Source: Lentibacillus sediminis (GTDB taxonomy: Bacteria; Bacillota; Bacilli; Bacillales; Amphibacillaceae). From it: a stretch of 64,000 bases of DNA. Position 1 is the stretch's first letter. Each line of letters starts with the position of its first letter. The translations under genes were made by a program, and so were the position numbers. Positions 35,151 through 44,487 of this stretch are shown here, in pieces. Below the pieces are notes generated by a model. That model saw only the letters and a program-made list of their open reading frames with translations, had not been told where the DNA came from and ran no database searches. Location of the stretch: positions 372,001 through 436,000 of the forward strand of contig NZ_NIXK01000001.1 of the NCBI RefSeq assembly GCF_002763455.1, given 5' to 3'.

Positions 35151-35252
35151 CCAGCAATCAGAGTCCTTCCATAGGGAGTGGAAGAACGTAACACACTTAA
35201 AAATGAAATCACTCATAACAGCTAGCGAGGATTATCGTCCCTGCAAAATCAA

Positions 35253-35277
35253 ACAGGCTGCCAACAAGGCAGCCTGT
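35253..35277 (-). terminator. Terminator of the SEC-C protein gene
   Basis: Perfect 10-bp stem ACAGGCTGCC/GGCAGCCTGT with a 5-base loop. Read on the minus strand it is followed by the T-rich TTTGATTTTG. Confidence 0.7.
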
Positions 35278-35325
35278 AATTATCTGCTTCTCAAAAATGC
35301 AGTGGGTTGCTTAGCATGCTTCCCT

Positions 35326-37269
35326 TCACATCCGCTCCAATGCCTTCATCATTTCCCTTGCATCTTCCCAAAGCTGAATATTCTGCTGTACATAATCAAC
35401 CGCCTCCGTATCATCACCCACGCCAATATAGTTTGATTGCTCCTCAGGAACCTGCTTCTTCCCAGTCAGATAACCCTTAACATGTGGATTCTGCTCATCC
35501 GCCTGTTTCAGCAGGGCCTTGGTTTCTGAATTCAAGCCATCCGTAAAATAGGCCAAAAGCGCACGGTTAAACTGGAAAGCTGCCGAAGAATCCTCCGCAT
35601 ACCTCTGCAATACTTGCTCGGCATCCTGGTAACGCTTCTCATCCAGGTAGGCAGTCACCAACAGGTAGCGAATCCCCTGGTTATCATGCGGATTGAGCTC
35701 GATTAACTCCTCAAAATGCCGGATCGCCTGGTCTTTATCTCCCATTGCATAAAGCGTCACGCCGTACTCTGCCTTGGTCCGCATATATGGCCGGGTTTCC
35801 ATCATCATCCAGAAGTGCCCTTTATTTTCGCGAAAAAACTCCTCGCCCAAATCTTTTTCTCCTGCAGCGAGCGCTTTCCGGTAAAGATCCAACTGTTTCA
35901 GCGGCTTCCTTTCATCCTCAGCCATCAATGCATAAGCTTCCGGACTGTTCGGGTAAAGCTCCAGCGCCTCATTGATCAGCTTCTTTCGCTTGGCCGGTGA
36001 AGTCTCTACCGACCGCGCCTCATACAGCTTGTCCTGCGCCTGATCACGCGGAGACGAAGAAGCAAACTGACCCAGATCTTTATTATTGATGTTATCCTTC
36101 ATAAATTGCTGAATCTCTTCTTCGGATTCCAGGCCGCGTTCTTCTATAGCCTTGCTGAGATTGCGCATCATTTTTTCCATTTCCATCCGGCCTTCGGTAA
36201 GCTGTGGATCATCAACTGGATCGAATCCGCCACCTTCAAACAATTCAGCCAGCCGATTCGACATGTCATCAGTCTCAAATCCCTCTTCCAGCAATCTGAT
36301 TTTCTGAGAAACCATCCCGGCAGAAGTATCGTATTCTTCGGCCAGCTCCTTCTGTGTGACAGGCTCAACCTGCATGGCTTCACGGACAAGGTATTCAAGT
36401 GCTGCCGCAAAGGCGTGAGGTTTTCGGAAAGAAGGATGTTGCGTGTCGCAATATGCTTTCCAGGTCAAGACAGCCTTGGCAATCATATGTTCATCTGCGC
36501 GTTTAGCCTGCATATGTTTTGCCATCATTTCCGCAACTCTTTCATACAATGGATGATCCCATTCCAAATGCAGTGTCTCTTCCTCTTCAATCGTCAAAAC
36601 TTCCTCCAGAAAATCAGGGAAACTTTCCGCCAGACCTTCTTCGCCATAATTACTGGCGATGTCTCTCACTTGTTCATTCACATCACGAAGTTCAATCATA
36701 GATAGTAGGAATTCATGATGCTCTATAAATGGGAGAAGAATGCCAATGGCGATACTTCCGGCCTTGAAATCATCCTCCTCAGAAAAGGGGACAGCATAGG
36801 TTTCTTTGGTGAAAATCTCCTGGAAAGCAGCTTTTTCTCCTGGTCCGCTTCCGGTAGATAGAACCTCATAAACAGCCGGCGGGTATTCTTTCCATGTGGC
36901 AAACAGGCTTTTGACCCTGGTATGCCGTATGTTTTTCTCTTCTTTTTTATAGAAAAGGTCAAAAATCGTTTCATCCTTATCATTGACAGGTTCGTGGGTA
37001 ATCGTCCACAAGGTAACCCCCGCCATATATGACTCTCTTCTATCCGGATCATCTATTAGTTCCGGCCGTGGATAGCTGCTTACGATTTCATTCAAATGAT
37101 TCTCATGGTGTTCAACCGCAAAGGAAATCAGCCGGTCATGCAGACGATTCAGCTCCATATTATACCGGTCCGGACTGATCTCCACGACATTCGACTTCCC
37201 ATGGCATTTCTTATACTTTTTCCCGCTGCCGCACGGGCATGGGTCATTTCTTCCTATCTTTTCATTCAT
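35326..37269 (-). CDS. SEC-C zinc-motif protein with C-terminal TPR-like repeats
   Basis: 647 aa from ATG 37269 (AAGGTGGTT upstream); the N-terminus is [24 protein letters not shown], a SEC-C zinc-binding motif like the one at the end of SecA. A long helical middle region contains a possible helix-turn-helix ([24 protein letters not shown], around residues 335-360). From about residue 460 helical TPR-like repeats follow ([42 protein letters not shown]). Such proteins occur widely in Bacillaceae with no defined role. Zinc binding is predicted from the CxC...C(H) motif; everything else is inference. Confidence 0.8.
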   Translation of the reverse strand: MNEKIGRNDPCPCGSGKKYKKCHGKSNVVEISPDRYNMELNRLHDRLISFAVEHHENHLNEIVSSYPRPELIDDPDRRESYMAGVTLWTITHEPVNDKDETIFDLFYKKEEKNIRHTRVKSLFATWKEYPPAVYEVLSTGSGPGEKAAFQEIFTKETYAVPFSEEDDFKAGSIAIGILLPFIEHHEFLLSMIELRDVNEQVRDIASNYGEEGLAESFPDFLEEVLTIEEEETLHLEWDHPLYERVAEMMAKHMQAKRADEHMIAKAVLTWKAYCDTQHPSFRKPHAFAAALEYLVREAMQVEPVTQKELAEEYDTSAGMVSQKIRLLEEGFETDDMSNRLAELFEGGGFDPVDDPQLTEGRMEMEKMMRNLSKAIEERGLESEEEIQQFMKDNINNKDLGQFASSSPRDQAQDKLYEARSVETSPAKRKKLINEALELYPNSPEAYALMAEDERKPLKQLDLYRKALAAGEKDLGEEFFRENKGHFWMMMETRPYMRTKAEYGVTLYAMGDKDQAIRHFEELIELNPHDNQGIRYLLVTAYLDEKRYQDAEQVLQRYAEDSSAAFQFNRALLAYFTDGLNSETKALLKQADEQNPHVKGYLTGKKQVPEEQSNYIGVGDDTEAVDYVQQNIQLWEDAREMMKALERM

Positions 37270-37399
37270 AGGTTCAACCACCTTAAATAATCGTTGGACT
37301 TTATGTTTATTATGGGGGAATAGGCTGGATTGTTCAAGACTCACAAAAAGGGCTGCGGAAATTTGACCTCAACAAACAAGAGTAAGGATATAGTTCAAA

Positions 37400-37413
37400 T
37401 GTAAGCGTTTAAT
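37400..37413 (+). promoter_or_regulatory. cre-like site of the beta-glucoside PTS operon
   Basis: TGTAAGCGTTTAAT matches the left half and core of the cre consensus but not the final CA (12 of 14). It lies about 100 bases before the EIIB gene, upstream of the promoter at 37456. Confidence 0.4.
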
Positions 37414-37416
37414 AAA

Positions 37417-37434
37417 TTCCGCCATCTAACGGAA
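37417..37434 (+). promoter_or_regulatory. Inverted repeat, candidate activator site
   Basis: TTCCG-8 bases-CGGAA, ending about 20 bases before the -35 box. This position suits binding of the PRD activator encoded at 41148 (inference from position only). Confidence 0.35.
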
Positions 37435-37455
37435 AAACAATGTGTTTAGATACTT

Positions 37456-37484
37456 TTGACAATGATCTAAAATTAATTTATAGC
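37456..37484 (+). promoter_or_regulatory. Sigma-A type promoter of the beta-glucoside PTS operon
   Basis: Consensus TTGACA (37456-37461), 17-base spacer, TATAGC (37479-37484). The start point would be near 37491, about 22 bases before the first gene. Confidence 0.6.
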
Positions 37485-37512
37485 AATAAAACATAACAAG
37501 GAGGAATTTTAA

Positions 37513-37821
37513 ATGAAACGTATTCTACTAGCATGTTCTTCAGGGATGTCAACAAGTCTATTAGTAAAAAAAATGGAGGAAGCAGCTGAAGAAAAGGGTA
37601 TTGAAGCGGATATCTGGGCTGTGTCAAACGATAAAGCAAAAACCGATATGGCAAAAGCGGATGTATTATTGATCGGTCCGCAAATGAGATTCATGAAGAA
37701 AAAATTAGAAAAAACAGCGGGGGAACTTAATATTCCATTGGATGTCATTGACCCGGTAGCATATGGAAGAGTGGATGGAGAAGCAGTTTTGAACAAAGCT
37801 TTGGAACTTATGGAGAAATAA
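37513..37821 (+). CDS. licB: PTS lactose/cellobiose-family EIIB component
   Basis: 102 aa, a free-standing EIIB with the phosphorylated cysteine in RILLACSSGMSTSLLVKKM and a C-terminal AYGRVDGEAVLNKALELM. It receives phosphate from the EIIA at 39255 and passes it to the incoming beta-glucoside. The EIIB-EIIC-EIIA gene order is that of Bacillus licBCA; the symbol is given on that basis and the sugar (lichenan oligosaccharide, cellobiose or chitobiose) is not proven. An AAGGAGG site precedes the ATG. Confidence 0.92.
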   Translation: MKRILLACSSGMSTSLLVKKMEEAAEEKGIEADIWAVSNDKAKTDMAKADVLLIGPQMRFMKKKLEKTAGELNIPLDVIDPVAYGRVDGEAVLNKALELMEK

Positions 37822-37847
37822 CCTGAAGATCAATAGGAGGAGAAAAA

Positions 37848-39143
37848 ATGGAAAACAGCAAATTCATGCAGGTTTTAGAAGATTTTTTGCTTCCCATAGC
37901 GGACAAGTTAAATAACAACCGTTATCTAACTGCACTAAGGGACGGATTTATGGTGGCGCTGCCATTGATCATTTTCGGGTCAATATTTGTGGTAATTGCC
38001 AATTTCCCATTCCTTGATGAAATCATAAGTGAAGACGCTTTTGCAGCTTATCAAAACGCATTAGGACCAGCCTCTGCAGCAACCTTGAGTATAATGGGAT
38101 TGTTTGTAATCATGGGGATTGGTTATAAGCTGACGGAGTATTATGAGGGGGAAGCAATATATGGTGGCGCCGTAGCCTTAGCAGCCTTTCTCATATTAAC
38201 GCCACAGACCCTTGAGGAAGTATCTGGGGTCATCCCTGTAGCTGCCTTGGGCGCTGAAGGGCTTTTCCTTGGTATATTTACAGCCTTTATTTCGGCTGAA
38301 CTATATCGTTTTTTTGTCCAAAAGGATTGGACAATTAAAATGCCTGCAGGTGTTCCGGAAGCCGTATCAAGGTCATTTAGCTCTTTGATACCGATTGGAC
38401 TGACACTTACTATATTTTTATTGATTCGAATTATATTCAATATCACCCCATTTGGCACGGTTCAAAACTTTATTTATACTATTATTCAGGAACCATTGAC
38501 CGTGCTTGGAAGCGGGCTGCCAGCAACTATTGTAGCCGTGTTGCTAATCCAGATATTCTGGTTCTTTGGGCTGCATGGACAGATCATAATAAACTCTGTT
38601 TTTGACCCGGTTTGGTATGCGCTGAACAATCAGAACCTGGAGGCTTTTCAAGCTGGTACAGAACTTCCTAATATTATAACAAAACAATTCATTGATTCAT
38701 TTCTCGTCGGTATGGGCGGAACTGGTATGACGTTGGCAGTCATTATACTAATCTTCCTGATTGGAAAAAGCAGACAGAATAAGGAGATAGGTAGATTGGG
38801 TGCCCCGGCTGGTATCTTTAATGTAAACGAGCCAATTATTTTTGGGCTTCCTATCATCATGAATCCATTAGTTCTTATCCCATGGCTGCTGGCTCCCGTA
38901 GTTGTGACGATTATTACCTATTTTGCTATGTCAACAGGTTTGGTTCCTAAACCAGCAGGTATTATCGTACCATGGACAACACCGCCAATTTTAAGTGGAT
39001 TTTTAGCAACTGGAAATGCCTGGCAAGGAGCTGTTTTGCAGGTGTTTAACCTAATTGTTGTCATGTTAATATGGTGGCCATTCTTAAAAATACTGGATAA
39101 AAATTATTACGAGAGAGAGAAAAAAGAGAAGGCAAAAGAATAA
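37848..39143 (+). CDS. licC: PTS lactose/cellobiose-family EIIC component
   Basis: 431 aa membrane channel of the beta-glucoside PTS, about ten hydrophobic segments. Family motifs visible: NRYLTALRDGFMVALPLIIFGS near the N-terminus, WFFGLHGQIIINSV around 240, and GIFNVNEPIIFGLPIIMNP around 325 (the NEP/IxFGxP loop that binds sugar). It starts 26 bases after EIIB behind AGGAGGAG. The C-terminal YYEREKKEKAKE is a short charged cytoplasmic tail. Confidence 0.94.
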   Translation: MENSKFMQVLEDFLLPIADKLNNNRYLTALRDGFMVALPLIIFGSIFVVIANFPFLDEIISEDAFAAYQNALGPASAATLSIMGLFVIMGIGYKLTEYYEGEAIYGGAVALAAFLILTPQTLEEVSGVIPVAALGAEGLFLGIFTAFISAELYRFFVQKDWTIKMPAGVPEAVSRSFSSLIPIGLTLTIFLLIRIIFNITPFGTVQNFIYTIIQEPLTVLGSGLPATIVAVLLIQIFWFFGLHGQIIINSVFDPVWYALNNQNLEAFQAGTELPNIITKQFIDSFLVGMGGTGMTLAVIILIFLIGKSRQNKEIGRLGAPAGIFNVNEPIIFGLPIIMNPLVLIPWLLAPVVVTIITYFAMSTGLVPKPAGIIVPWTTPPILSGFLATGNAWQGAVLQVFNLIVVMLIWWPFLKILDKNYYEREKKEKAKE

Positions 39144-39202
39144 ATCCGAGGGATAACTTTAGCTTCCTCGATAAAGTTGGGAAATGGACAAGTGTTACAA
39201 AA

Positions 39203-39230
39203 AATATAGTTCCTTAAAAGGGACTATATT
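39203..39230 (+). other. Intercistronic hairpin between EIIC and EIIA genes
   Basis: AATATAGTTCC/GGGACTATATT, an 11-bp stem with one G-T pair and a 6-base loop, without a following T-run. It probably stabilises or sets processing of the polycistronic mRNA rather than terminating it. Confidence 0.4.
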
Positions 39231-39254
39231 ACTTAAAGATAGAGGAGACATCAT

Positions 39255-39560
39255 ATGGATAAACTGACAGAAGCGGCATTTCAAATTATTCTCTTTGCAG
39301 GGAACGGTAAATCAAATGCGATGGAAGCAATACAACAGGCAAAAGAAGGCAACTTTGAGGAAGCAGATAAGTTAATCGAGGAAGCAGGGGAAGAATTAGG
39401 CAAAGCGCATGGATATCAGACAAATCTGCTTCAGGATGAGGCAAACGGTGAAGGGAATGGTGTGAATATTATTTTGGTCCATTCCCAGGATCACTTAATG
39501 ACTTCCATGACATTAAGGGATTTGGCTGTTGAAATCATTGAGATTTACCGTAATAAATAA
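39255..39560 (+). CDS. licA: PTS lactose/cellobiose-family EIIA component
   Basis: 101 aa, helical EIIA of the lactose/cellobiose type. The phosphorylated His lies in NIILVHSQDHLMTSM; the N-terminal FQIILFAGNGKSNAMEAIQQA is also typical. It sits 111 bases after EIIC and 13 bases before the phospho-beta-glucosidase, behind AGAGGAGA. Confidence 0.93.
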   Translation: MDKLTEAAFQIILFAGNGKSNAMEAIQQAKEGNFEEADKLIEEAGEELGKAHGYQTNLLQDEANGEGNGVNIILVHSQDHLMTSMTLRDLAVEIIEIYRNK

Positions 39561-39573
39561 GGGAGGTAGCGAT

Positions 39574-40962
39574 ATGTCTTTAAACTATAAATTTCCAGAT
39601 GGTTTCTGGTGGGGAAGTGCAACTTCAGCTACACAAATAGAAGGTGCAGCGGATGAAGGTGGAAAAGGAAAAAATATTTGGGATTACTGGTATCAAACAG
39701 AACCGAACCGCTTCTTTGAAAATGTAGGCCCAGAGACTACATCTAATTTCTACCATCAATATAAAGAAGATATACAATTGATGAAGGAAATTGGACATAA
39801 CACCTTTCGATTATCTATTTCCTGGTCACGGTTAATACCTGGAGGAAGAGGAGAAGTTAACCCTGAAGCAGTTGCCTTCTATAATAATGTCATCAATGAA
39901 TTGCTGGCGAATGATATTGAGCCTTTCGTGAATCTTTTCCACTTTGATATGCCATTGGAGCTTCAGGAGAAAGGCGGCTGGGGAAACCGGGACGTTGCCG
40001 ATGCTTATAGAGATTACGCGAAAGAATGTTTCCGGCTATTCGGTGATCGGGTGAAAAAATGGTTTACGTTTAACGAGCCGATTGTTCCTGTGGAAGGCGG
40101 CTATCTTTATGACTTCCATTATCCCAATGTGGTAGATGCTAAACGAGCAGTGCAAGTGGCCTACCATACAATGATTGCTCACGCGAAAGCTGTAGAATCT
40201 TTTCGTTCGTTTAATATAGAAGATGGCAAAATCGGAATTATTTTAAACCTGACACCATCCTATCCTCGAAGCAATAACCCTGCTGATTTAAGAGCATCAA
40301 ATATAGCGGATTTGTTTTTCAACCGGAGCTTCCTGGATCCTGCGGTGCTCGGGGAATATCCTCAAGAGTTAATTGATATTTTGCGGGAGCACGGACAATT
40401 GCCTTTCACTAAGGAGAAGGATAAGGATTTATTGAAAGAAAATACCGCCGATCTGCTTGGCGTCAATTACTATCAGCCGCGCAGAGTAAAAGCCAAAGAA
40501 CATTTGCCGAATCCATACAGTCCATTTATGCCAGACTGGTTCTTTGATAACTACGAAATGCCTGGAAGAAAAATGAATAAATATCGCGGCTGGGAAATAT
40601 ATGAAAAAGGCATTTATGATATCATGATTAACCTGAAGGAAAACTACGGAAACATTGAGTCATTTGTCTCAGAGAACGGAATGGGCGTGCAGAATGAAGA
40701 GAGATTTATCGAAAACGGTGAAATTCAGGACGATTATCGAATTGACTTTATTAAAGAGCATTTGAAGTGGCTGCACAAAGCGATAGAAGAAGGCTGTAAC
40801 GCGAAAGGATATCATTTGTGGGCATTTATGGATAATTGGTCATGGATGAACGCATATAAAAACCGCTATGGATTTTTCTCGGTTGACCTGAAAACGCAAA
40901 AAAGGACACCGAAAAAAAGCGCGCACTGGATCAGAACAGTTTCTGGGCATAACGGTTTTTAA
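39574..40962 (+). CDS. 6-phospho-beta-glucosidase, GH1 family
   Basis: 462 aa from ATG 39574 (GGGAGG 7 bases upstream; an in-frame ATG at 39529 lies inside the EIIA gene). It has the GH1 start FPDGFWWGSATSATQIEGA, the acid/base glutamate in KKWFTFNEPIVP and the nucleophile in SFVSENGMG. It cleaves the phosphorylated disaccharide delivered by the upstream PTS to glucose-6-phosphate and glucose. It is GH1, not GH4 as in the B. subtilis lic operon, so licH is not used. Confidence 0.93.
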   Translation: MSLNYKFPDGFWWGSATSATQIEGAADEGGKGKNIWDYWYQTEPNRFFENVGPETTSNFYHQYKEDIQLMKEIGHNTFRLSISWSRLIPGGRGEVNPEAVAFYNNVINELLANDIEPFVNLFHFDMPLELQEKGGWGNRDVADAYRDYAKECFRLFGDRVKKWFTFNEPIVPVEGGYLYDFHYPNVVDAKRAVQVAYHTMIAHAKAVESFRSFNIEDGKIGIILNLTPSYPRSNNPADLRASNIADLFFNRSFLDPAVLGEYPQELIDILREHGQLPFTKEKDKDLLKENTADLLGVNYYQPRRVKAKEHLPNPYSPFMPDWFFDNYEMPGRKMNKYRGWEIYEKGIYDIMINLKENYGNIESFVSENGMGVQNEERFIENGEIQDDYRIDFIKEHLKWLHKAIEEGCNAKGYHLWAFMDNWSWMNAYKNRYGFFSVDLKTQKRTPKKSAHWIRTVSGHNGF

Positions 40963-41060
40963 TTTTCCAGGATGCTTAGAAATACAGCCGAGTGACCAAA
41001 TAAAAATAAACGGGGTTCTGGTTCTGTAAAGGATCTGACCCCTCACTTACTTTATCACAG

Positions 41061-41103
41061 GTTAACAGGCAATAATACCTCCACTGAATGAAGTCTCACT
41101 TTA
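41061..41103. repeat. Dispersed repeat, copy B (upstream of PRD regulator)
   Basis: TTAACAGGCAATAATACC then CCACTGAATGAAGTCTCACTTTA, matching copy A at 32571-32612 at most positions, in the same orientation on the window but opposite relative to the adjacent PRD-regulator gene. The two copies share CCACTGAATGAAGT exactly. Confidence 0.6.
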
Positions 41104-41147
41104 TAATATAAGCAACATCCCTGCGTTTTGTAAGGAGAAGAAGTGCT

Positions 41148-43094
41148 ATGTTAAACACCCGGATGAAAACGATTATGCGAGAGTTAATGGCAAGTAGGTC
41201 CCCTTTAACTGGCAAATACCTTGCGCAATTGAATAAGGTCACAGCCCGTACAATTAGAGAAGATGTGAAAAGTCTAAATAATTTATTGGATGAAAATGGT
41301 GCAGTGATTGATTCGGTAATGGGAAAAGGATATCAGTTGGAAATCAAGGATGATCAGCGTTTTCGTAACTATTTGCAGTCCCTTTTTAGGGATGAAACTT
41401 CTGTACATTCAGATGTACCTGCACTTCCGAAAGAACGAATTGCTTATCTCATCAAACGCTTATTGCTAAGTGAAGAATATATCAAGCTTGATGATTTAGC
41501 GGATGAAATTTATGTGAGTAAATCTACCGTGCAAAATGATTTAAGGCATGTTAGAGAGGCGTTGGCAGTTTATGACATGGAAATGGAATCTCGTCCAGGC
41601 TACGGTTTAAAAGTAACAGGAAACGAACTGAAACTCAGATTTTGCATGGCTGAGTATCTGTTCAACCATAAAGAGGAGACGGGAAACGCCTTTCATCAGG
41701 GGTATTCCCTTGCTTTTCCGCAAGCAGATTTAGATGCGATTTTAGCCATAATCATGAAGCAAATCGAAGAAGATCATATTACTTTGTCCGATATTGCTAT
41801 AAATAACTTGCTTATTCATATTGCAATAGCCTACAAACGTATTAAAATAGGGCATCATGTTGATTTCCACCACGAAAATATGAGTAATATTGTCGAGCAA
41901 AAAGAATATGAGGTAGCAATAAAAATCGTGAAGGCAGTAGAAAAATGCCTTCAAATAGAATTTCCACAACCAGAAGTCGCTTATATCACCATTCACCTGC
42001 TGGGAACAAAAATGCTGTCCCAAACAAGCAACGGAGAAAAAGCAGTAGAACAAGCGCTGGAGGAGGATATTTATCAGCTGGTAATCGGACTTCTTAAAAA
42101 GATTGAAGAAGAGTATGAACTTGGTGTTAGCAAAGATAGAGAATTGATCATTGGGCTAGGACTTCATTTAAAACCGGCAATCAACCGCTATCAGTATGGA
42201 ATGAATGTGAGAAATCCGATGCTTGAGGATATTAAAAAGAACTATCCGCTTGCATTTGAAGCTGGCATATTGGCTGGTGTAGCACTGGAAGAGCAAACAG
42301 GTGTAGAATTCAATGAAAACGAAATTGGTTATCTTGCTCTCCATATCGGGGCGGCGATCGAGAGGAAAAAGCTAAAATCAGGGCCGAAAAGATGCTTGAT
42401 TGTATGTGCTTCCGGCCAAGGCACCTCTCAATTGATCTACTACAAGCTGCAGAACCAATTCAGCAGGGAGATGGAAGTGGTGGGGGCCACAGAATATTAT
42501 AAACTGGATCAATATAACTTGAATGATATTGATTTTATTGTCAGTTCTATACCCATTGAAGGAGATCTGCCAGTACCGGTGGTAGAAGTAAATGCGATTC
42601 TTGGGGAAGATGATTTAACAAGCGTGCGTGAAGTAATTTTAGATGGAGATCAAGATGCGAAGTCACTTTTCCAGGAAAATCTCATGTTTCTTAAGAAAGA
42701 CTTTAACTCCAAGGAAGAAGCATTGGAATTTATGCATCACCGCCTGCTGGAAAAAGAACTGGTGGATGATACGTTTCTTGAAGCTATTTATGAGAGAGAG
42801 GCTGTTGCGGCTACATCGTTTGGAAATCTGGTCGCGATTCCGCACCCGATTACACCAAAGTCAGACAAAACGTTTCTTGCTGTAACCACGTTAAATAAGC
42901 CAATTAACTGGAATGATAAGCCAGTACAATTTATTTGCATCATTAGTGTGAAGAAAAACAGTACGGAAGATTTGCAGTCTCTGTATAAGATGCTGGGAAA
43001 TATCATTGACAATGTCACCATTGTTCAAAAACTGATCAAAGCGAAGACCTATGAAGCGTTTATCAACATTCTGTATAACTCGAGGATCACTTGA
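41148..43094 (+). CDS. licR: PRD-containing transcriptional activator of the beta-glucoside PTS (LicR/BglG-MtlR type)
   Basis: 648 aa. Two N-terminal DNA-binding helix-turn-helix units (GKYLAQLNKVTARTIREDVKSL; IKLDDLADEIYVSKSTVQNDL) are followed by two PTS regulation domains with His residues (LLIHIAIAYKRI; AYITIHLLGTKM; GLHLKPAINRY; GYLALHIGAAIE). Then come an EIIB-like domain (CLIVCASGQGTSQLI) and an EIIA domain (NLVAIPHPITPKS). It is the expected local activator of the EIIB-EIIC-EIIA-glucosidase genes, controlled by phosphorylation. ATG 41148 follows AAGGAGAAGAAG. Confidence 0.93.
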   Translation: MLNTRMKTIMRELMASRSPLTGKYLAQLNKVTARTIREDVKSLNNLLDENGAVIDSVMGKGYQLEIKDDQRFRNYLQSLFRDETSVHSDVPALPKERIAYLIKRLLLSEEYIKLDDLADEIYVSKSTVQNDLRHVREALAVYDMEMESRPGYGLKVTGNELKLRFCMAEYLFNHKEETGNAFHQGYSLAFPQADLDAILAIIMKQIEEDHITLSDIAINNLLIHIAIAYKRIKIGHHVDFHHENMSNIVEQKEYEVAIKIVKAVEKCLQIEFPQPEVAYITIHLLGTKMLSQTSNGEKAVEQALEEDIYQLVIGLLKKIEEEYELGVSKDRELIIGLGLHLKPAINRYQYGMNVRNPMLEDIKKNYPLAFEAGILAGVALEEQTGVEFNENEIGYLALHIGAAIERKKLKSGPKRCLIVCASGQGTSQLIYYKLQNQFSREMEVVGATEYYKLDQYNLNDIDFIVSSIPIEGDLPVPVVEVNAILGEDDLTSVREVILDGDQDAKSLFQENLMFLKKDFNSKEEALEFMHHRLLEKELVDDTFLEAIYEREAVAATSFGNLVAIPHPITPKSDKTFLAVTTLNKPINWNDKPVQFICIISVKKNSTEDLQSLYKMLGNIIDNVTIVQKLIKAKTYEAFINILYNSRIT

Positions 43095-43123
43095 AAATTT
43101 CGGGCGAGGCAATTGGGATAGGA

Positions 43124-43157
43124 TTAACGACACTTTTTACGTGAAAAGTGTCGTTAA
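43124..43157 (+). terminator. 14-bp perfect hairpin after the PRD regulator
   Basis: TTAACGACACTTTT (43124-43137), loop TACGTG, AAAAGTGTCGTTAA (43144-43157). Being symmetric it could stop transcription from either side; A/T runs are inside the stem and no separate T-run follows. Confidence 0.55.
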
Positions 43158-43245
43158 TACCTTGTCATAAGGCTATTACGAACAAACTTTCAGTGCTGTA
43201 ATAAAGTTAGTAACCGAATTGTTTCGGGGTCGGGGTGGGAAGTAA

Positions 43246-43386
43246 AAAATCCAGAAAGAAAACCACCCCAAAGCGCTCTACCAAAGGCGGGGGTGGCTCC
43301 TCAAAAGAGTAGGACAACCTCTCGCTTCGAGCGATAAGGTTACCTTCGAAGACGATGTGTACCACCACATCGTCTTCTTATATTCT
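43246..43386 (-). ncRNA. Putative ~140-nt small RNA with own promoter and terminator (type I antitoxin-like)
   Basis: A self-contained minus-strand transcription unit. The promoter at 43393-43420 predicts a start near 43386. The RNA then contains a perfect hairpin (GAAGACGATGTG/CACATCGTCTTC, 12 bp) and a second stem around AACCTTATCGC. It ends with a GC-rich hairpin (CCACCCC/GGGGTGG, 43263-43269 with 43290-43296) followed by TTTTCTTTC and TTTTTT. No open frame of note lies inside. Size, location between genes and GC-rich terminal hairpin resemble Bacillus type I antitoxin RNAs, but no small hydrophobic toxin gene was found on the opposite strand. The 519-base gap 43095-43613 holds this unit, the hairpin at 43124 and nothing else recognised. 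Confidence 0.6.
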
Positions 43387-43392
43387 AACCTT

Positions 43393-43420
43393 ATTATAGC
43401 ATATTCATCCGAAATTTCAA
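43393..43420 (-). promoter_or_regulatory. Extended -10 sigma-A promoter of the small RNA
   Basis: On the minus strand: TTGAAA (43420-43415), 16-base spacer, TGC-TATAAT (TATAAT at 43398-43393). It matches both hexamers closely and has the TGN extension. Confidence 0.75.
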
Positions 43421-43613
43421 CTATACGGTTTTAAGAAAATGAAAACCACTAGCCATTCCAGTCAGCCGATACATATTAATGAAAATGAATCAGGAGAATA
43501 TGATAAACTAGAAAAGAGAGATCAAATGCACGACGATTTACCGAATCAACTACATTCCAATTTCATTGTATGCTTAGCTAACAGATACTAGAAATAGAAA
43601 GCGAGGAAACACC

Positions 43614-44393
43614 ATGACAAAAAAACTGATATTTTTCGATATAGACGGAACGCTTTATGATGATGAAAAACAGCTTCCGGCCTCATCAAAAGCCGCGGTC
43701 AGGCAATTGCAGGAGGAAGGGCACCATGTCGCTTTTGCGACAGGTCGTTCGCCGTTCACATTTGAAAAACTGCTGGAAGAGTTGGAGATTGATAGCTTTG
43801 TCAGTTTCAACGGCCAGTATGTGGTGCATCAGAATGAAGTGATTTATAAAAATGCGCTGGACCCGGATGCTTTGAGGCAGCTGAACGCGGTTGCGGCGAG
43901 GAATGAGCATCCACTCGTTTACATGAACCAGCAGCATTGGCGCTCCAACATCGAATATCATGCCCATATTGATGAGGCAGTCCGGTCGCTGAAAGTGGAT
44001 CAGGAAGTTGAATTTGATCCCAGCTTTCATGAAGGCAAGGAAATCTATCAAACCCTGCTGTTCTGTGAGGGCGACTGGGAGACCTCCTACGCCGAGCAGT
44101 TCAACCGGTTCGAATTTATCCGCTGGCACAAATATTCTGTTGATGTTTTGCCGGCCGGTGGGTCGAAAGCCAAGGGGATTGATGAGCTCAGGCAGCACCT
44201 GGGTGTTGACCCGGAAAATGTCTATGCATTCGGTGATGGACTGAACGATATTCAAATGCTAAAGAGCGTTGAAAACAGCATCGCCATGGGGAATGCTGCA
44301 GATGTGGTGAAGCAAGCAGCGAAGTATGTGACAAAAAACGTGAGTGATAATGGGATTGAGCATGGATTGCAGCTGGTGGGGTTGCTGAAATAG
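43614..44393 (+). CDS. Cof-type HAD-IIB family hydrolase (phosphatase)
   Basis: 259 aa. HAD motifs: FFDIDGTLYDD (nucleophile Asp), FATGRSPF, a lysine in GGSKAKGIDEL and FGDGLNDIQML. The type IIB cap lies between about residues 85 and 185. Cof-like phosphatases dephosphorylate sugar phosphates, flavin or PLP-type substrates with broad specificity. It resembles the YkrA-type group of Bacillus. ATG 43614 follows AAAGCGAGGAAA. Confidence 0.9.
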   Translation: MTKKLIFFDIDGTLYDDEKQLPASSKAAVRQLQEEGHHVAFATGRSPFTFEKLLEELEIDSFVSFNGQYVVHQNEVIYKNALDPDALRQLNAVAARNEHPLVYMNQQHWRSNIEYHAHIDEAVRSLKVDQEVEFDPSFHEGKEIYQTLLFCEGDWETSYAEQFNRFEFIRWHKYSVDVLPAGGSKAKGIDELRQHLGVDPENVYAFGDGLNDIQMLKSVENSIAMGNAADVVKQAAKYVTKNVSDNGIEHGLQLVGLLK

Positions 44394-44487
44394 TTTGGTA
44401 TGAGGGAGCTTCCGGTGTGGGGCTTCCTTTTTTTGTTAGGGAAGCGGCGGTTGGCGGCAGAGAGAGCAGTCAAAGTTTCCGAGAGAA

